Source of the DNA: Motilimonas pumila
GTDB taxonomy: Bacteria; Pseudomonadota; Gammaproteobacteria; Enterobacterales; CBDFNC01
Length of the DNA stretch: 64,000 nucleotides
Direction of reading: 5' to 3'
NCBI RefSeq assembly: GCF_003596335.1
Contig: NZ_QZCH01000005.1
Span: forward strand, 62,001 to 126,000
Shown in pieces: positions 20,029 to 29,580 of the stretch. The position numbers were made by a program, and so were the translations under genes. Below the pieces are notes generated by a model. The model was not told where the DNA came from. It was given only the letters and a program-made list of their open reading frames with translations, and searched no databases. Every line of letters starts with the position of its first letter. The stretch's first letter is position 1.

Positions 20029-21063
20029 GTGAACCCATTACAAGCTCCGGATACTATTAGGGACCTCACTATCTTAGTGATTGAAGACGAGCTTGTGTTT
20101 CGTCATCAGATATGCAGCTTTTTAAAACAGCGAGGTGCGTTGGTCGCCGAAGCTGAAAATGGGCAACTGGGCATCGAGCTGTTGGCCGATTTACAACCTG
20201 ATATCGTGTTATGTGATTTGAATATGCCGGTGGTAGACGGCCACCAAGTGATCAAGCATATTCTAACCCACAACGCCGAGACGCCGGTGGTTGTTATCTC
20301 CGCGCGTCAAAGTATGGATGATATCGGCAATGCGCTGCGCCACGGGGCGAAAGACTACTTATTAAAGCCGATTGACGACTGGCCGGGCTTAGAGCAGCTC
20401 ATTCTGCGTTTGGTACATGGTAATACTAATGACGCTTGCGTGGATGTATTAGACGAGCAGTTATTGGCCGAGACAGAGTTAGCTGAACACTTGGTTCACT
20501 TTAAGCACAGCGATCCCGCTTCGACTCAGTTAATGAATGATCTGATCCCTGCTGCGCGCTACACCTTTTCACAGTGGGTATTAAAGGTTGAGCAGCAAGG
20601 CTTATCATTCTTGCCCGACATTTATACCCTCGACGAGCAATATTTTGCTTTTTTAGTGGTTGATTTATCCTTGTTTAAGGACGACAGCGCCATTACTGCG
20701 GTATTAATCAAAAGTCTGGTTAATGAGCCTTTTCGCCAATACCAGTCAGGTGAGAGTGGTATGATGCTTTCTCCTAGCGCGCTGTTAAATTATTTGAATA
20801 AGCAGCTTTATCACGCGGGCTTATCTCAAATGTTGAAAGCCATGTACGTATTAGTGGATATGCAATCAAAATCGATTCAATTTGCGAATGCGGGGTTTTT
20901 ACCTGCCCACCCTGCGATGGCCTCACCTCACCCTGGCTTAGCGCTTGGCGTGCTAGAGACCGCACGTTATGAACAAGGAACCATGGACTTATCTGCGCCA
21001 ATAGAATTTACCTTTGAATCAGATTTACTGTCGCAACTGACACTGACATTAATGCATCAGTAA
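20029..21063 (+). CDS. RssB-like response regulator
   Basis: A receiver domain (residues about 14-130, acidic pair E19/D20, phospho-acceptor D63 in VLCDLNMPVVDG, KP at LLKPIDDW) is joined to a degenerate PP2C-like domain. The latter includes YFAFLVVDLS, a VLIKSLVNEPFRQ helix and LLNYLNKQLY. This layout and the sequence resemble RssB, the adaptor that delivers RpoS to ClpXP. The metal-binding aspartates of an active PP2C phosphatase are not evident, as in RssB. Starts at GTG, 9 bases after mlaA, so the two may be co-transcribed. 344 residues. Confidence 0.75.
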   Translation: MNPLQAPDTIRDLTILVIEDELVFRHQICSFLKQRGALVAEAENGQLGIELLADLQPDIVLCDLNMPVVDGHQVIKHILTHNAETPVVVISARQSMDDIGNALRHGAKDYLLKPIDDWPGLEQLILRLVHGNTNDACVDVLDEQLLAETELAEHLVHFKHSDPASTQLMNDLIPAARYTFSQWVLKVEQQGLSFLPDIYTLDEQYFAFLVVDLSLFKDDSAITAVLIKSLVNEPFRQYQSGESGMMLSPSALLNYLNKQLYHAGLSQMLKAMYVLVDMQSKSIQFANAGFLPAHPAMASPHPGLALGVLETARYEQGTMDLSAPIEFTFESDLLSQLTLTLMHQ

Positions 21064-21100
21064 ACCTTGCGCAGCCATCACCGCAAGCTGCGCCAGAAGC

Positions 21101-21406
21101 CTATTTCACTGACAATAAGGCTTTATTTTTGGTTAGAATGGATTCACCAATCCCATCTACCTGGGTGATTTGTTCAACGGTCTCAAATTGACCATGTTGT
21201 TGCCTATAAGCAACAATGGCTTGTGACTTAGCATCCCCAACTCCATTGAGCTTACTTAACTCATCGGCACTGGCCGTATTAATATTTACGGTTTCGCTGG
21301 ATTGTTCGCTAGTTGTAACTGTTGCTGCATTATCAGCAGCTTGCGCATTTAGCGCGCAGCTGGCAATGGCAATCATGGCCGCTAGGCTTAAAGAGCGAAA
21401 TGACAT
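21101..21406 (-). CDS. ComEA-like helix-hairpin-helix protein
   Basis: A 101-residue secreted protein: signal peptide (MSFRSLSLAAMIAIASCALNA, cleavage near AQA), a Thr/Ser-rich spacer, then a ComEA domain. The domain has NINTASADELSKLNGVGDAKSQ and a second hairpin (QVDGIGESIL). Such periplasmic proteins bind double-stranded DNA during uptake. The start at 21406 has AGGTGT just upstream; a longer in-frame start lacks a signal-like N-terminus. It stands alone, with no other competence gene beside it. Confidence 0.85.
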   Translation of the reverse strand: MSFRSLSLAAMIAIASCALNAQAADNAATVTTSEQSSETVNINTASADELSKLNGVGDAKSQAIVAYRQQHGQFETVEQITQVDGIGESILTKNKALLSVK

Positions 21407-21740
21407 AGTACACCTATTTGTTGTGAGTGGAATGTTAAACCTAGGTGTAAATAACATTTATATCAATAATATTTTTTATTTCGATATTTTAGTTACATTG
21501 ACTAAACTCAGACTGTGGTATTGGTAAGTCAGTGGTAAAAAATGCGGGGTAACCTGATACTTTTGGTATGTTGAACTTTTAACAGTCTCGTTGTTAACTT
21601 ACTAATAAGGGTATGCTGAGAGTGGCAGCTACAATGATTTAGAGAATCACCTTGAGGGTATTACACAATAGTAAGCTGTCTAGGGCTTGTCTCGCCAAGA
21701 CAAGCGGTGGCCGAACAGGGCGACCACACTTGTCAACCGG
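21407..21740. other. Intergenic stretch with two adjacent 7-bp hairpins
   Basis: About 334 bases between comEA and yciI (both on the minus strand). The part next to comEA is AT-rich and should hold its promoter, but no convincing -35/-10 pair is seen. Near yciI, two hairpins lie one base apart, at 21685-21705 (GCTTGTC/GACAAGC) and 21707-21727 (GTGGCCG/CGACCAC with one G-T pair). Each has a 7-base stem and a 7-base loop. There is no T-run on either strand. No open frame of note is seen. Confidence 0.6.
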
Positions 21741-22043
21741 TTACTGAGGTAATACCAGCTTAAAGGGCTTTACGATGACGTTGGCATAAACGCCAGCATC
21801 ACAATAGGGATCAGCGTCAGCCCATTCTTGCGCCGCAGACAGGGAATCGAACTTTGCAATCACCACTGAGCCAGTAAAGCCTGCTGCACCAGGATCTTCA
21901 GCGTCAACAGCAGGCGAAGGCCCAGCAACTAATAACCTTCCTTGTTCGTGTAAGGCTTCTAAACGGGCTAAATGAGCAGGGCGAGCTTGTTTTCTTAGGG
22001 GTAAGCTTTCAGGGACGTCTGTTGAATAAATGGAGTACCACAT
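21741..22043 (-). CDS. yciI: YciI family protein
   Basis: A 100-residue ferredoxin-like-fold protein of the YciI family. The invariant His in RPAHLARL and the Asp of ADADPY are present; the family's biochemical role in most bacteria is unknown. The start MWYSIYSTD at 22043 matches the family, with AAGGA 8 bases upstream. An in-frame ATG at 22061 would place that ribosome site inside the gene. It follows yciB by 4 bases, so the two form an operon. Confidence 0.9.
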   Translation of the reverse strand: MWYSIYSTDVPESLPLRKQARPAHLARLEALHEQGRLLVAGPSPAVDAEDPGAAGFTGSVVIAKFDSLSAAQEWADADPYCDAGVYANVIVKPFKLVLPQ

Positions 22044-22047
22044 GGCG

Positions 22048-22587
22048 TTATTCCTTTTCATCTTTTGGTAAATATTTATACAGGTATACGCCGGTAAAAA
22101 TGGTAAACACTAACATTAATCCCATGAGGCCGAAGACTTTGAAATTAACCCAGAAATCTTGTGAGAGATAAAACGCGACGTAAATATTGAGCAGGCCACA
22201 AAAAGTAAAGAAACCGGCCCAAGCCAGATTCAATTTACTCCAAACCGGCTCAGGTAACTTGAGCTCTTTACCTAGCATTTGCTTAAGCAGGTTTTTCTTA
22301 AAGCCATAATGACTGATTAACAAGCCGGCAGCAAAAAATGCATATACAACCGTGACTTTCCACTTAATGAAGGCATCATCTCGTAGCAGTAGCGTGAGGC
22401 TACCAAAACCAATGATCATGACGAAAGTAATGATGTGCATTTTTTCAAGCTTTTTATATTTGAGCCAGGTGACAAGTAACATCACACCCGTAGCGACCAT
22501 CAGCGCGGCCGTGCCGACATATATGTCGTATAATTTGTATGCGGCAAAGAAAATAATCAGTGGAATAAATTCAAAAAACTGTTTCAT
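22048..22587 (-). CDS. yciB: YciB (IspZ) inner-membrane septation protein
   Basis: YciB is a small polytopic inner-membrane protein linked to cell division and envelope integrity. The 179-residue product starts [30 protein letters not shown], the family signature, and has five hydrophobic segments. It contains the conserved [17 protein letters not shown] and [13 protein letters not shown] motifs. It precedes yciI in an operon, the same order as in other gammaproteobacteria. Confidence 0.92.
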   Translation of the reverse strand: MKQFFEFIPLIIFFAAYKLYDIYVGTAALMVATGVMLLVTWLKYKKLEKMHIITFVMIIGFGSLTLLLRDDAFIKWKVTVVYAFFAAGLLISHYGFKKNLLKQMLGKELKLPEPVWSKLNLAWAGFFTFCGLLNIYVAFYLSQDFWVNFKVFGLMGLMLVFTIFTGVYLYKYLPKDEKE

Positions 22588-22608
22588 GTGACTCTCTAAT
22601 GACGTTAG

Positions 22609-22653
22609 GTGACACTTAGTCTACTGATTAATCAGCGAGACATAAAGTGTCAC
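22609..22653. repeat. 45-base interrupted palindrome between glnD and yciB
   Basis: GTGACACTT (22609-22617) pairs with AAGTGTCAC (22645-22653), GTCT (22619-22622) with AGAC (22638-22641), and the centre is the 12-base palindrome CTGATTAATCAG (22624-22635). Together they form a long, nearly continuous stem. There is no T-run, so it is not a typical terminator. It lies just upstream of yciB and just downstream of glnD on the minus strand. Confidence 0.8.
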
Positions 22654-22663
22654 ACACTAAGAT

Positions 22664-25306
22664 TTAGGTTTTGCCCGGAGCATTATCCAGAGCCTGATCT
22701 AAAGCGAACTTTAATGATACTTGTTGTGCTTTATCTAAGGCTTGGTTTTCTTGGGTCGTAAGAATAAATAAATCCTCAACCTGTTCGCCAATGGTGGTGA
22801 TTTTTGCATTGTGTAGCACCAAGTTGGCTTGCTGGAAGATCTCACTGATTTTGGCCAGTAGGCCTGGCGCATCAAACGCGGTGAGCTCAAGCTCGGTGCG
22901 GCGGTTTCTATCGGGTAAAAAGTTTACTTGGGTTTTTACGCTAAATTGACGCATTTGGCGTGACATTCGCGGGATGCGTTTTACTTGTGCTTGAGGATCA
23001 ACTAACGCTTTGACTATTGCCGGCTTTATTTGTTGAGTGCGGTCAACCGCAACTGGGCTGCCATCTGGCTCAAGTACCACAAAAGTGTCTAAGGTATAAC
23101 CGTCTTTACTGGTTAAGATAGTTGCGTCGTGAATGTTTAAGTTTTTGTTCGTCAACTCCGTTACTACTGTGGCGAAAAGAGAATGATCATCTTTACTGTA
23201 TACGAATATCTCTGTGCCACCACGGCTGGCATTTTTACTGATAAGTACCAGTGGTTTAGGTTCGTTATTATGTTGAATAATATACTCACAATGCCACGCA
23301 ATTTGCGCCGGGGTGTGGCGCAAAAAGTAATCCGCTTTAAAGCGGCGCCATAAGTTCTCTATGGTACTGTGACAAAATGCTTTGCTTAATAACTTATCTA
23401 AGGCAGCCTGTTTATTCTGGCGAATGATAGAGCGCACGCTAACAGGCTGTTCATGGCCTTGCTGAATATAATGGAGTGTTTGGTAATATAAGTCTTTCAG
23501 TAAGGCCCCTTTCCAGCTATTCCAAACGTCATCATTAGTCGCGCAGATGTCGGCTACGGTGAGTAACAAAAGGTTATTCAACCTTTCTTTGGTTTTTACG
23601 ATGGCCGCAAATTCGCTGACCACCTCGGGATCTTGAATATCTCGGCGTTGGGCAGTAACCGACATCACCAAGTGATTTTTTACTAACCAAGAGACCAGCT
23701 CAGCTTCTTTCTCGCTAAAGTCATGCATTAAACAAAATTCTTTGGCATCTACCGCACCCAGCTCCGAGTGGTCTCCTCGTCGCCCTTTGGCAATGTCATG
23801 AAAAATTGCACCTAAAAATAACAGCTCAGGCTGTTTAATAGTGGGAAATATCTCACCACAAATCGGGTGTACCTTGCGCGACTTTTCGGTAGGGTAGCGG
23901 TATATATACTTGATTAATCTGTGAGTGTGTTCATCCACAGTATAAGCATGGAAAAGATCGAACTGCATTTGTCCAAGGATTTTACTCCACTCAGGTATGT
24001 AAGAAGCAAGAATGCCATATTTGTGCATCAACGTGAGTGGGCGACCCATGCCTCTTGGGTGTTTTAGTAAGGCAATAAACTTGCTTCGGCATGCAGGAAA
24101 ATCTTGCAACCAGTAGGTTAAGCGACGCCGGCTTTCTCGAATCTCACGTAAGGTGGTGGCATATACCCCTTTGATTTGAGGGTTGTCTGCCATATGTAAA
24201 AACAAATCGAGAATGGATTCCGGTTGATGGAAAAACAGTCCAGGAGTTTTTAAATTAATCAACTTACCTTTGAGTTGAAAGTGTTCGTCTATGTCTTGAC
24301 TTTCGGCTTCATCATGGCCAAGAATACTTTCTTCAAAATGCTGCAGCAGCATTTCATTGAGCTCTGATACTCGGCGTATGGTACGGTAGAATTCTTTCAT
24401 CATGGTTTCTACCGCTTCGTAGCCTTTGCCTTCAAAGCCCAATTTAGATGCTACATCTGATTGAAAATCAAATAATAATCGATTATCAGCGCGCTTAGTG
24501 ACCAAGTGAAGAGCAAAACGAATTTTCCAGAGAAAATTCTGACATTCAGAAAGTTCACGGTATTCCTCTTGGGTGAGGTAGTTTTCAACCGTCATCTCTA
24601 GTAAGTTAGCTGCGCCGAAGTGGCGCCTAGCAACCCAATAAATGGTGTGGAGATCCCGCAATCCGCCGGGGTTGCTTTTTATATCTGGTTCGAGGCTGTA
24701 GCCATTATCAAGGTAGTGGCTGTGCCGCTCTTTTTGCTCGTCTCGTTTGGCGCGAAAAAACGTTTGAGAAGGCCAGAAATCACTTTTATGAAGGCGGTGC
24801 TTAAGTTCAACAAAAACCGTGTTGTTACCGCAAATTAACCGGCTTTCGATCAAGTTGGTAGCTATGGTGATATCTTCAAGGCCAAGGTGAATACAGTCAT
24901 CGACAGTTCGCACGCTTTGCCCCACCTCTAACCGTAAATCCCACAACAGAGTAATAAACTCACTGATCGCAGACTGCGTTGAATCAGCCAATAAATCGCG
25001 ACTTAGAATGAGTAAATCAATATCTGATTTAGGGTGCAGCTCACCGCGGCCATAGCCCCCTACGGCTACCAAAGAGAGATCGTTTACCGCACCCAGGCCA
25101 AGTTGCTGCCAAATCTGCGTAAGCAAGGCATCCATAAAGCCGGCCCGCTCAAAAATTAATTCGTTGGCTTCTTCTATGCCTTCAAAAGCGCGGGCTTGTT
25201 GTTCATTAAATGCTTGCAGTTCGCCTTTAAGCTGGGGTAGATGCAATGGCGAAGCCACCGTAACTTGAGGCAGCTCTTTGGTTGGCTCCGAAATATAGGG
25301 GGTCAT
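22664..25306 (-). CDS. glnD: GlnD, bifunctional uridylyltransferase/uridylyl-removing enzyme
   Basis: GlnD senses glutamine and adds or removes UMP on PII proteins to control nitrogen assimilation. Domains in order: nucleotidyltransferase with GGYGRGELHPKSDIDLLIL (about residues 83-101), a helical GlnE-like segment, an HD domain for UMP removal (LGAIFHDIAKGRRGDHSELG, about 500), and two C-terminal ACT domains (about 690 onward and 790 onward). 880 residues, normal length. The ATG at 25306 has AAGGA upstream. It follows map in the same orientation, the usual map-glnD pairing. Confidence 0.96.
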   Translation of the reverse strand: MTPYISEPTKELPQVTVASPLHLPQLKGELQAFNEQQARAFEGIEEANELIFERAGFMDALLTQIWQQLGLGAVNDLSLVAVGGYGRGELHPKSDIDLLILSRDLLADSTQSAISEFITLLWDLRLEVGQSVRTVDDCIHLGLEDITIATNLIESRLICGNNTVFVELKHRLHKSDFWPSQTFFRAKRDEQKERHSHYLDNGYSLEPDIKSNPGGLRDLHTIYWVARRHFGAANLLEMTVENYLTQEEYRELSECQNFLWKIRFALHLVTKRADNRLLFDFQSDVASKLGFEGKGYEAVETMMKEFYRTIRRVSELNEMLLQHFEESILGHDEAESQDIDEHFQLKGKLINLKTPGLFFHQPESILDLFLHMADNPQIKGVYATTLREIRESRRRLTYWLQDFPACRSKFIALLKHPRGMGRPLTLMHKYGILASYIPEWSKILGQMQFDLFHAYTVDEHTHRLIKYIYRYPTEKSRKVHPICGEIFPTIKQPELLFLGAIFHDIAKGRRGDHSELGAVDAKEFCLMHDFSEKEAELVSWLVKNHLVMSVTAQRRDIQDPEVVSEFAAIVKTKERLNNLLLLTVADICATNDDVWNSWKGALLKDLYYQTLHYIQQGHEQPVSVRSIIRQNKQAALDKLLSKAFCHSTIENLWRRFKADYFLRHTPAQIAWHCEYIIQHNNEPKPLVLISKNASRGGTEIFVYSKDDHSLFATVVTELTNKNLNIHDATILTSKDGYTLDTFVVLEPDGSPVAVDRTQQIKPAIVKALVDPQAQVKRIPRMSRQMRQFSVKTQVNFLPDRNRRTELELTAFDAPGLLAKISEIFQQANLVLHNAKITTIGEQVEDLFILTTQENQALDKAQQVSLKFALDQALDNAPGKT

Positions 25307-25336
25307 GCTTTATCCTTAGCTCGCGACGTTAACAAA

Positions 25337-26134
25337 TTACGCAGAAGGTGTTCTTTCAATCGCTTCATCGCTGCGCAGAGTAAGGATTTCGACACCCGTT
25401 TCCGTCACCAGCAAAGTATGCTCCCATTGAGCCGATTTACTGCCGTCTTTTGTGGTGACCGTCCAGCCGTCTTTTTTGTCCAGTTTGGTATGACGTTTGC
25501 CTAAGTTAATCATCGGCTCTATGGTAAAACACATGCCAGCTTCAAGGATGAGCTTGGCGTTTGGATCGGTGTGAGATTTGTAATGAAGTACCTGAGGGTC
25601 TTCATGAAATACAGCCCCAATGCCATGGCCACAATATTCACGTACCACTGAAAACCCATTTTTTTCCGCGTGCGCTTGAATCGCTGCGCCAATATCGCCA
25701 AGTCGTACGCCCGGTTTAACCAGCTTTATGCCCATGTAAAGACATTCTTGTGCGTTGTTGACCAGTTTTTTTGTTAATGGGTTAGAGTCACCCACGATAA
25801 ACATTTTAGATGTATCGCCGTGATAACCGTCTTTGATGACCGTGATGTCGATGTTTATGATATCGCCATTACGCAATTTTTTATGGTTCGGGATACCATG
25901 ACAAACCACTTCATTGACCGAAGTGCAGATAGACTTAGGAAAGCCATGGTAGTTTAGTGGCGCTGGAATAGCCCCTTGTTCATTGACAATATAGTCGTGA
26001 CAGATTTGATCTAGCTCGCCAGTCGTAATGCCCTTAACAACGTGAGGTCCAATCATCTCAAGTACGTCCGCTGCAAGTTTGCCGGCAATCCGCATCTTTT
26101 CTATTTCTTCTGGTGTTTTAATCACGACGTTCAT
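25337..26134 (-). CDS. map: Methionine aminopeptidase, type I
   Basis: MAP removes the initiator methionine from nascent proteins. The metal ligands of the pita-bread fold are visible: Asp in NIDITVIKDG, Asp in YHGDTSKMF, His in GHGIGAVFHEDP, Glu in TIEPMIN and Glu in WEHTLLVTE. The substrate His is in VCHGIPNH. 265 residues. It is divergent from rpsB across a 255-base region, a conserved arrangement in gammaproteobacteria. Confidence 0.97.
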   Translation of the reverse strand: MNVVIKTPEEIEKMRIAGKLAADVLEMIGPHVVKGITTGELDQICHDYIVNEQGAIPAPLNYHGFPKSICTSVNEVVCHGIPNHKKLRNGDIINIDITVIKDGYHGDTSKMFIVGDSNPLTKKLVNNAQECLYMGIKLVKPGVRLGDIGAAIQAHAEKNGFSVVREYCGHGIGAVFHEDPQVLHYKSHTDPNAKLILEAGMCFTIEPMINLGKRHTKLDKKDGWTVTTKDGSKSAQWEHTLLVTETGVEILTLRSDEAIERTPSA

Positions 26135-26211
26135 AGCGTTACTCTTTTTAATTTTGGTCCATGTTCTGGACGCTGAAAGGGAAGTTTTTTAAGCAAAAAT
26201 TCCATCTCAGA

Positions 26212-26240
26212 TTGTGGTTAGTTGTGGGATATGGTATAAA
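26212..26240 (+). promoter_or_regulatory. Sigma-70 promoter of rpsB-tsf
   Basis: TTGTGG at 26212-26217 and TATAAA at 26235-26240 are separated by exactly 17 bases, with TGG immediately before the -10. The discriminator GCGCGCC at 26241-26247 is GC-rich, a feature of stringently controlled ribosomal promoters. This would leave a leader of about 140 bases before rpsB. Confidence 0.6.
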
Positions 26241-26326
26241 GCGCGCCGGGAATTGGCAATGTGAAAATGCATTGTTAACCGATAAACCACTATTTTTTAT
26301 AACACACACACATCGACACGTGATTC

Positions 26327-26375
26327 GGGGTGCCTTTTTAGGTCGAATTCATGGGATGTGTGGAGGCCTAACCCC
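26327..26375 (+). promoter_or_regulatory. rpsB leader hairpin, candidate S2 autoregulatory site
   Basis: GGGGT (26327-26331) pairs with ACCCC (26371-26375) and GCC (26332-26334) with GGC (26365-26367), leaving a three-base bulge. The structure ends just before the ribosome site AGAGGAA. In E. coli and other gammaproteobacteria the rpsB leader binds S2 and represses translation. The resemblance in position and shape is the basis for the call. Confidence 0.5.
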
Positions 26376-26389
26376 AAGAGGAAATTAAA

Positions 26390-27124
26390 ATGGCTAATGT
26401 ATCTATGCGTGAAATGCTGAAGGCAGGTGTGCACTTCGGTCACCAAACTCGTTACTGGAACCCAAAGATGAAGCCTTTCATCTTCGGTGCACGTAACAAA
26501 GTTCACATCATCAACCTTGAGCAAACAGTTCCAATGTTCAACGAAGCACTGGATTTCATCTCTGGTGTATCTGCGAAAAAAGGTAAAATCCTTTTTGTTG
26601 GTACTAAGCGCGCAGCAAGCGTAGCAGTTAAAGAAGCAGCAGAAAGCTGTGACCAGTTTTACGTAAACCACCGCTGGTTAGGCGGCATGTTGACTAACTG
26701 GAAAACTGTTCGCCAGTCAATCAAGCGTCTTAAAGATCTTGAGCAACAAACTCAAGACGGCACGTTTGAAAAGCTAACTAAGAAAGAAGCGCTAATGCGT
26801 ACTCGTGAGCTTGAAAAGCTAGAGAAAAGCTTAGGTGGTATCAAAGAAATGGGCGGTCTACCTGACGCACTATTCATCATCGATGCTGACCACGAGCACA
26901 TCGCAGTGAAAGAAGCTAACAACCTAGGTATTCCTGTAATATCTATCGTTGATACTAACTCTAGCCCTGACGGCGTTGATTACATCGTTCCTGGTAACGA
27001 TGATGCAATCCGTGCAGTACAACTTTACCTAAGCTCTGCTGCTGACGCAGTGAAAGCGGGTCGTCAACAAGACATCGTTGTACAGGCTGAAGAAGACGGT
27101 TTCGTAGAAGAAGCTGCTGAGTAA
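26390..27124 (+). CDS. rpsB: 30S ribosomal protein S2
   Basis: S2 is required for joining S1 to the 30S subunit. The 244-residue protein begins [27 protein letters not shown], the universal S2 start, and contains GGMLTNWKT and [32 protein letters not shown] precedes the ATG. Codon use is strongly biased toward optimal codons, as expected for a ribosomal gene. First gene of the rpsB-tsf operon. Confidence 0.98.
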   Translation: MANVSMREMLKAGVHFGHQTRYWNPKMKPFIFGARNKVHIINLEQTVPMFNEALDFISGVSAKKGKILFVGTKRAASVAVKEAAESCDQFYVNHRWLGGMLTNWKTVRQSIKRLKDLEQQTQDGTFEKLTKKEALMRTRELEKLEKSLGGIKEMGGLPDALFIIDADHEHIAVKEANNLGIPVISIVDTNSSPDGVDYIVPGNDDAIRAVQLYLSSAADAVKAGRQQDIVVQAEEDGFVEEAAE

Positions 27125-27167
27125 TAACGGTCTAAAGCCCTTATTAACCAAGCCAATTTTTGGTTAG

Positions 27168-27194
27168 CAGGGGCCTACTTAGGCCCCTGTTTTT
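27168..27194 (+). terminator. Terminator/attenuator between rpsB and tsf
   Basis: A perfect 9-bp stem (CAGGGGCCT with AGGCCCCTG) closes a 4-base loop and is followed by TTTTT. A weaker stem (AACCAA/TTGGTT) sits at about 27147-27166 just before it. tsf is co-transcribed with rpsB in other species, so partial termination is the likely role. Confidence 0.8.
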
Positions 27195-27222
27195 CATCTA
27201 ATTTTTATTGAGGAAACTCAAA

Positions 27223-28074
27223 ATGGCAATTACTGCTGCCCTAGTTAAAGAACTTCGCGAACGTACTGGCGTTGGCATGATGGACTGTAAAAAAGCGCTT
27301 ACAGAAACCAACGGTGATATCGAAGCCGCAATCGAGAATATGCGTAAATCTGGCCAAGCGAAAGCGGCTAAGAAAGCGGGTAACATCGCAGCTGAAGGTA
27401 CTATCCTAATCAAGAGCGAAGGCAACGTAGCTGCGCTAGTTGAAGTTAACTGTCAAACAGACTTCGTAGCGAAAGATGATAACTTCCTTGTATTCGCTAA
27501 CGCTGTTGTTGACGCTGCAGCGGCTAACAGCCCTTCAATTGAAGAGCTACAAGCACAGTTTGAAGAGCAACGTGTTGCGCTAGTAACGAAAATTGGTGAA
27601 AACATCAATGTTCGTCGCGTTGAATACGTAGAAGGTACAGCCCTAGCTTCTTACCGTCACGGTGGCACTATTGGTGTAGTTGTTGCAGGTGAAGGTTCTG
27701 AAGAAGATCTTAAGCACATTGCAATGCACGTTGCGGCAAGCAAGCCTGAGTTTGTTAACCCAGAAGACGTGCCTGCTGAGCTAGTAGAAAAAGAAAAAGC
27801 AATCCAAATCGACATCGCGATGGGCGAAGGTAAGCCTCAAGAAATCGCTGAGAAGATGGTTGCTGGTCGCATGAAGAAGTTTACTGGTGAAGTTTCACTG
27901 ACTGGTCAAGCATTCATCATGGAACCAAAGAAAACAGTTGGCCAAGTACTAAAAGAGAAAGGCATCACTGTATCTGGCTTCACTCGCCTAGAAGTAGGTG
28001 AAGGCATCGAGAAGAAAGAAGAAGATTTCGCAGCAGAAGTTGCGGCTCAAATCGAAGCTGCTAAAGCTAAGTAA
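27223..28074 (+). CDS. tsf: Elongation factor Ts
   Basis: EF-Ts exchanges GDP for GTP on EF-Tu. The 283-residue protein starts [26 protein letters not shown], the family signature containing the EF-Tu-contacting region, and includes the core motif [16 protein letters not shown]. The ATG at 27223 has GAGGAA upstream; an in-frame start 15 bases earlier lacks a ribosome site. Codon bias is high, as in rpsB. Confidence 0.98.
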   Translation: MAITAALVKELRERTGVGMMDCKKALTETNGDIEAAIENMRKSGQAKAAKKAGNIAAEGTILIKSEGNVAALVEVNCQTDFVAKDDNFLVFANAVVDAAAANSPSIEELQAQFEEQRVALVTKIGENINVRRVEYVEGTALASYRHGGTIGVVVAGEGSEEDLKHIAMHVAASKPEFVNPEDVPAELVEKEKAIQIDIAMGEGKPQEIAEKMVAGRMKKFTGEVSLTGQAFIMEPKKTVGQVLKEKGITVSGFTRLEVGEGIEKKEEDFAAEVAAQIEAAKAK

Positions 28075-28094
28075 TCTCTTTTTGATGAATAATT

Positions 28095-28121
28095 AGCCGC
28101 GACATTTGTTGCGGCTGTTTT
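28095..28121 (+). terminator. Terminator after tsf
   Basis: AGCCGC (28095-28100) pairs with GCGGCT (28111-28116), extended by three further pairs toward the loop, and is followed by GTTTT. It separates rpsB-tsf from pyrH-frr. Confidence 0.75.
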
Positions 28122-28157
28122 GTAGATAGCGGTATATTTTCTAGGAAAAGCTTAAAT

Positions 28158-28901
28158 ATGAGTACCAATCCAAAACCTTCTTATAGACGAATTTTATTAA
28201 AATTAAGCGGTGAAGCATTAATGGGCGAAGAAGGCTTCGGCATCGACCCTAAAGTGCTTGAGCGCATGGCACAAGAAATCAAAGAATTGATTGAGCTAGG
28301 TGTGCAAGTTGGCTTGGTAATTGGTGGTGGCAATTTATTCCGCGGTGAAGGTTTAGCAAAGGCAGGTATGAATCGTGTGGTAGGCGATCACATGGGCATG
28401 TTAGCCACTGTGATGAATGGCCTTGCAATGCGAGATGCACTGCACCGCGCTTATGTCAATGCCAGACTAATGTCTGCGATTCCGCTAAAAGGTGTGTGTG
28501 ATGATTACAACTGGGCAGAGGCGATAAGCTTATTGAAATCTGGCCGTGTTGTTATTTTCTCTGCGGGTACTGGTAACCCATTTTTCACCACCGATTCAGC
28601 AGCGTGTTTACGCGGCATTGAAATCGAAGCCGACGCAGTATTAAAAGCCACGAAAGTGGAAGGCGTTTATGATAGTGACCCGGTGAAGAACCCAGAAGCT
28701 AAGCTTTACAGCGAAATAGATTACCAAACGGTATTAGAAAAAGAATTAAAGGTAATGGACTTGGCAGCATTTACGCTGGCTCGTGACCATGGTTTGCCTA
28801 TTCGTGTATTTAATATGAATAAACCGGGTGCACTTCGCCGCGTAGTAATGGGCGAAGACGAGGGCACAGTGATTCGAGACCATGTAGAAGAAGCCTTATA
28901 A
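28158..28901 (+). CDS. pyrH: UMP kinase
   Basis: PyrH phosphorylates UMP to UDP; the bacterial enzyme belongs to the amino-acid kinase fold. Motifs: [11 protein letters not shown] at the N-terminus, GGGNLFRG for phosphate binding, [20 protein letters not shown], and [19 protein letters not shown]. 247 residues. It starts at ATG after the tsf terminator and is followed by frr, the standard pair. Confidence 0.97.
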   Translation: MSTNPKPSYRRILLKLSGEALMGEEGFGIDPKVLERMAQEIKELIELGVQVGLVIGGGNLFRGEGLAKAGMNRVVGDHMGMLATVMNGLAMRDALHRAYVNARLMSAIPLKGVCDDYNWAEAISLLKSGRVVIFSAGTGNPFFTTDSAACLRGIEIEADAVLKATKVEGVYDSDPVKNPEAKLYSEIDYQTVLEKELKVMDLAAFTLARDHGLPIRVFNMNKPGALRRVVMGEDEGTVIRDHVEEAL

Positions 28902-28953
28902 TTCATTTGCTTGTGGTATGCTTACCAGATGCAAAAACGAGAAGGAATTAAGT

Positions 28954-29511
28954 GTGATCAATGAAATTAAAAACGATGCGCAAACGCGCATGGGTAAAAG
29001 TATTGACTCTTTAAAGTCGCAGTTGTCGAAGATTCGTACCGGCCGTGCTCACCCGAGCCTACTGAGTAATATCTCAGTTTCTTATTACGGTGCAGACACG
29101 CCATTGAATCAAGTAGGTAACATCAGCACTGAAGATTCGCGTACGTTAACGGTTACCGTATTTGACCGCAGTATGATCCAAGCAGTCGAAAAAGCCATTA
29201 TGGCGTCGGATTTAGGGTTAAACCCAAATTCTGCAGGCACGGTCATTCGTATTCCGTTACCGCCGTTAACAGAAGAGCGCCGTAAAGATCTTATCAAGGT
29301 AGTGCGCGGAGAAGTAGAAGGTGGCCGTGTTGCTATCCGAAATATTCGTCGTGATGCTAATAGTGACCTTAAAGCACTAGAAAAAGAAAAAGAAATCAGT
29401 GAAGATGAGCTGCATAAAGCGGAAGATGATATTCAAAAGCTAACTGATGCAGCAATTAAAGACGCGGATGCGATCCTTGCTGATAAAGAAAAAGAGCTAA
29501 TGGAAATTTAA
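28954..29511 (+). CDS. frr: Ribosome recycling factor
   Basis: RRF splits post-termination ribosomes together with EF-G. I chose the GTG at 28954: AAGGA lies about 7 bases upstream and the product [17 protein letters not shown] is 185 residues, the exact family length. Conserved motifs are [44 protein letters not shown] and [12 protein letters not shown] strong terminator follows. Confidence 0.96.
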   Translation: MINEIKNDAQTRMGKSIDSLKSQLSKIRTGRAHPSLLSNISVSYYGADTPLNQVGNISTEDSRTLTVTVFDRSMIQAVEKAIMASDLGLNPNSAGTVIRIPLPPLTEERRKDLIKVVRGEVEGGRVAIRNIRRDANSDLKALEKEKEISEDELHKAEDDIQKLTDAAIKDADAILADKEKELMEI

Positions 29512-29533
29512 TTTTTCGTTACGTCATCTGTCT

Positions 29534-29562
29534 AAACGCCGTGTATTTTCACGGCGTTTTTA
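29534..29562 (+). terminator. Terminator after frr
   Basis: A perfect 10-bp stem, AAACGCCGTG (29534-29543) with CACGGCGTTT (29550-29559), closes a 6-base loop and runs into a T-tract. It separates frr from uppS. Confidence 0.85.
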
Positions 29563-29580
29563 TAACTACAGGGGTTGTGT

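Noticed and set aside
20029..21063. Response regulator considered as an active PP2C phosphatase of a sigma-regulatory switch
   Set aside because: The metal-binding aspartate motifs are not visible, and overall similarity is closer to RssB.
21064..21100. GCGCAG/CTGCGC stem between the RssB-like gene and comEA considered as a terminator
   Set aside because: The loop is 13 bases and there is no T-run on either strand.
21680..21740. Possible tRNA or tRNA fragment near the paired hairpins
   Set aside because: The two 7-bp, 7-loop stems do not fit a cloverleaf; there is no acceptor stem and no TTCRANY T-loop.
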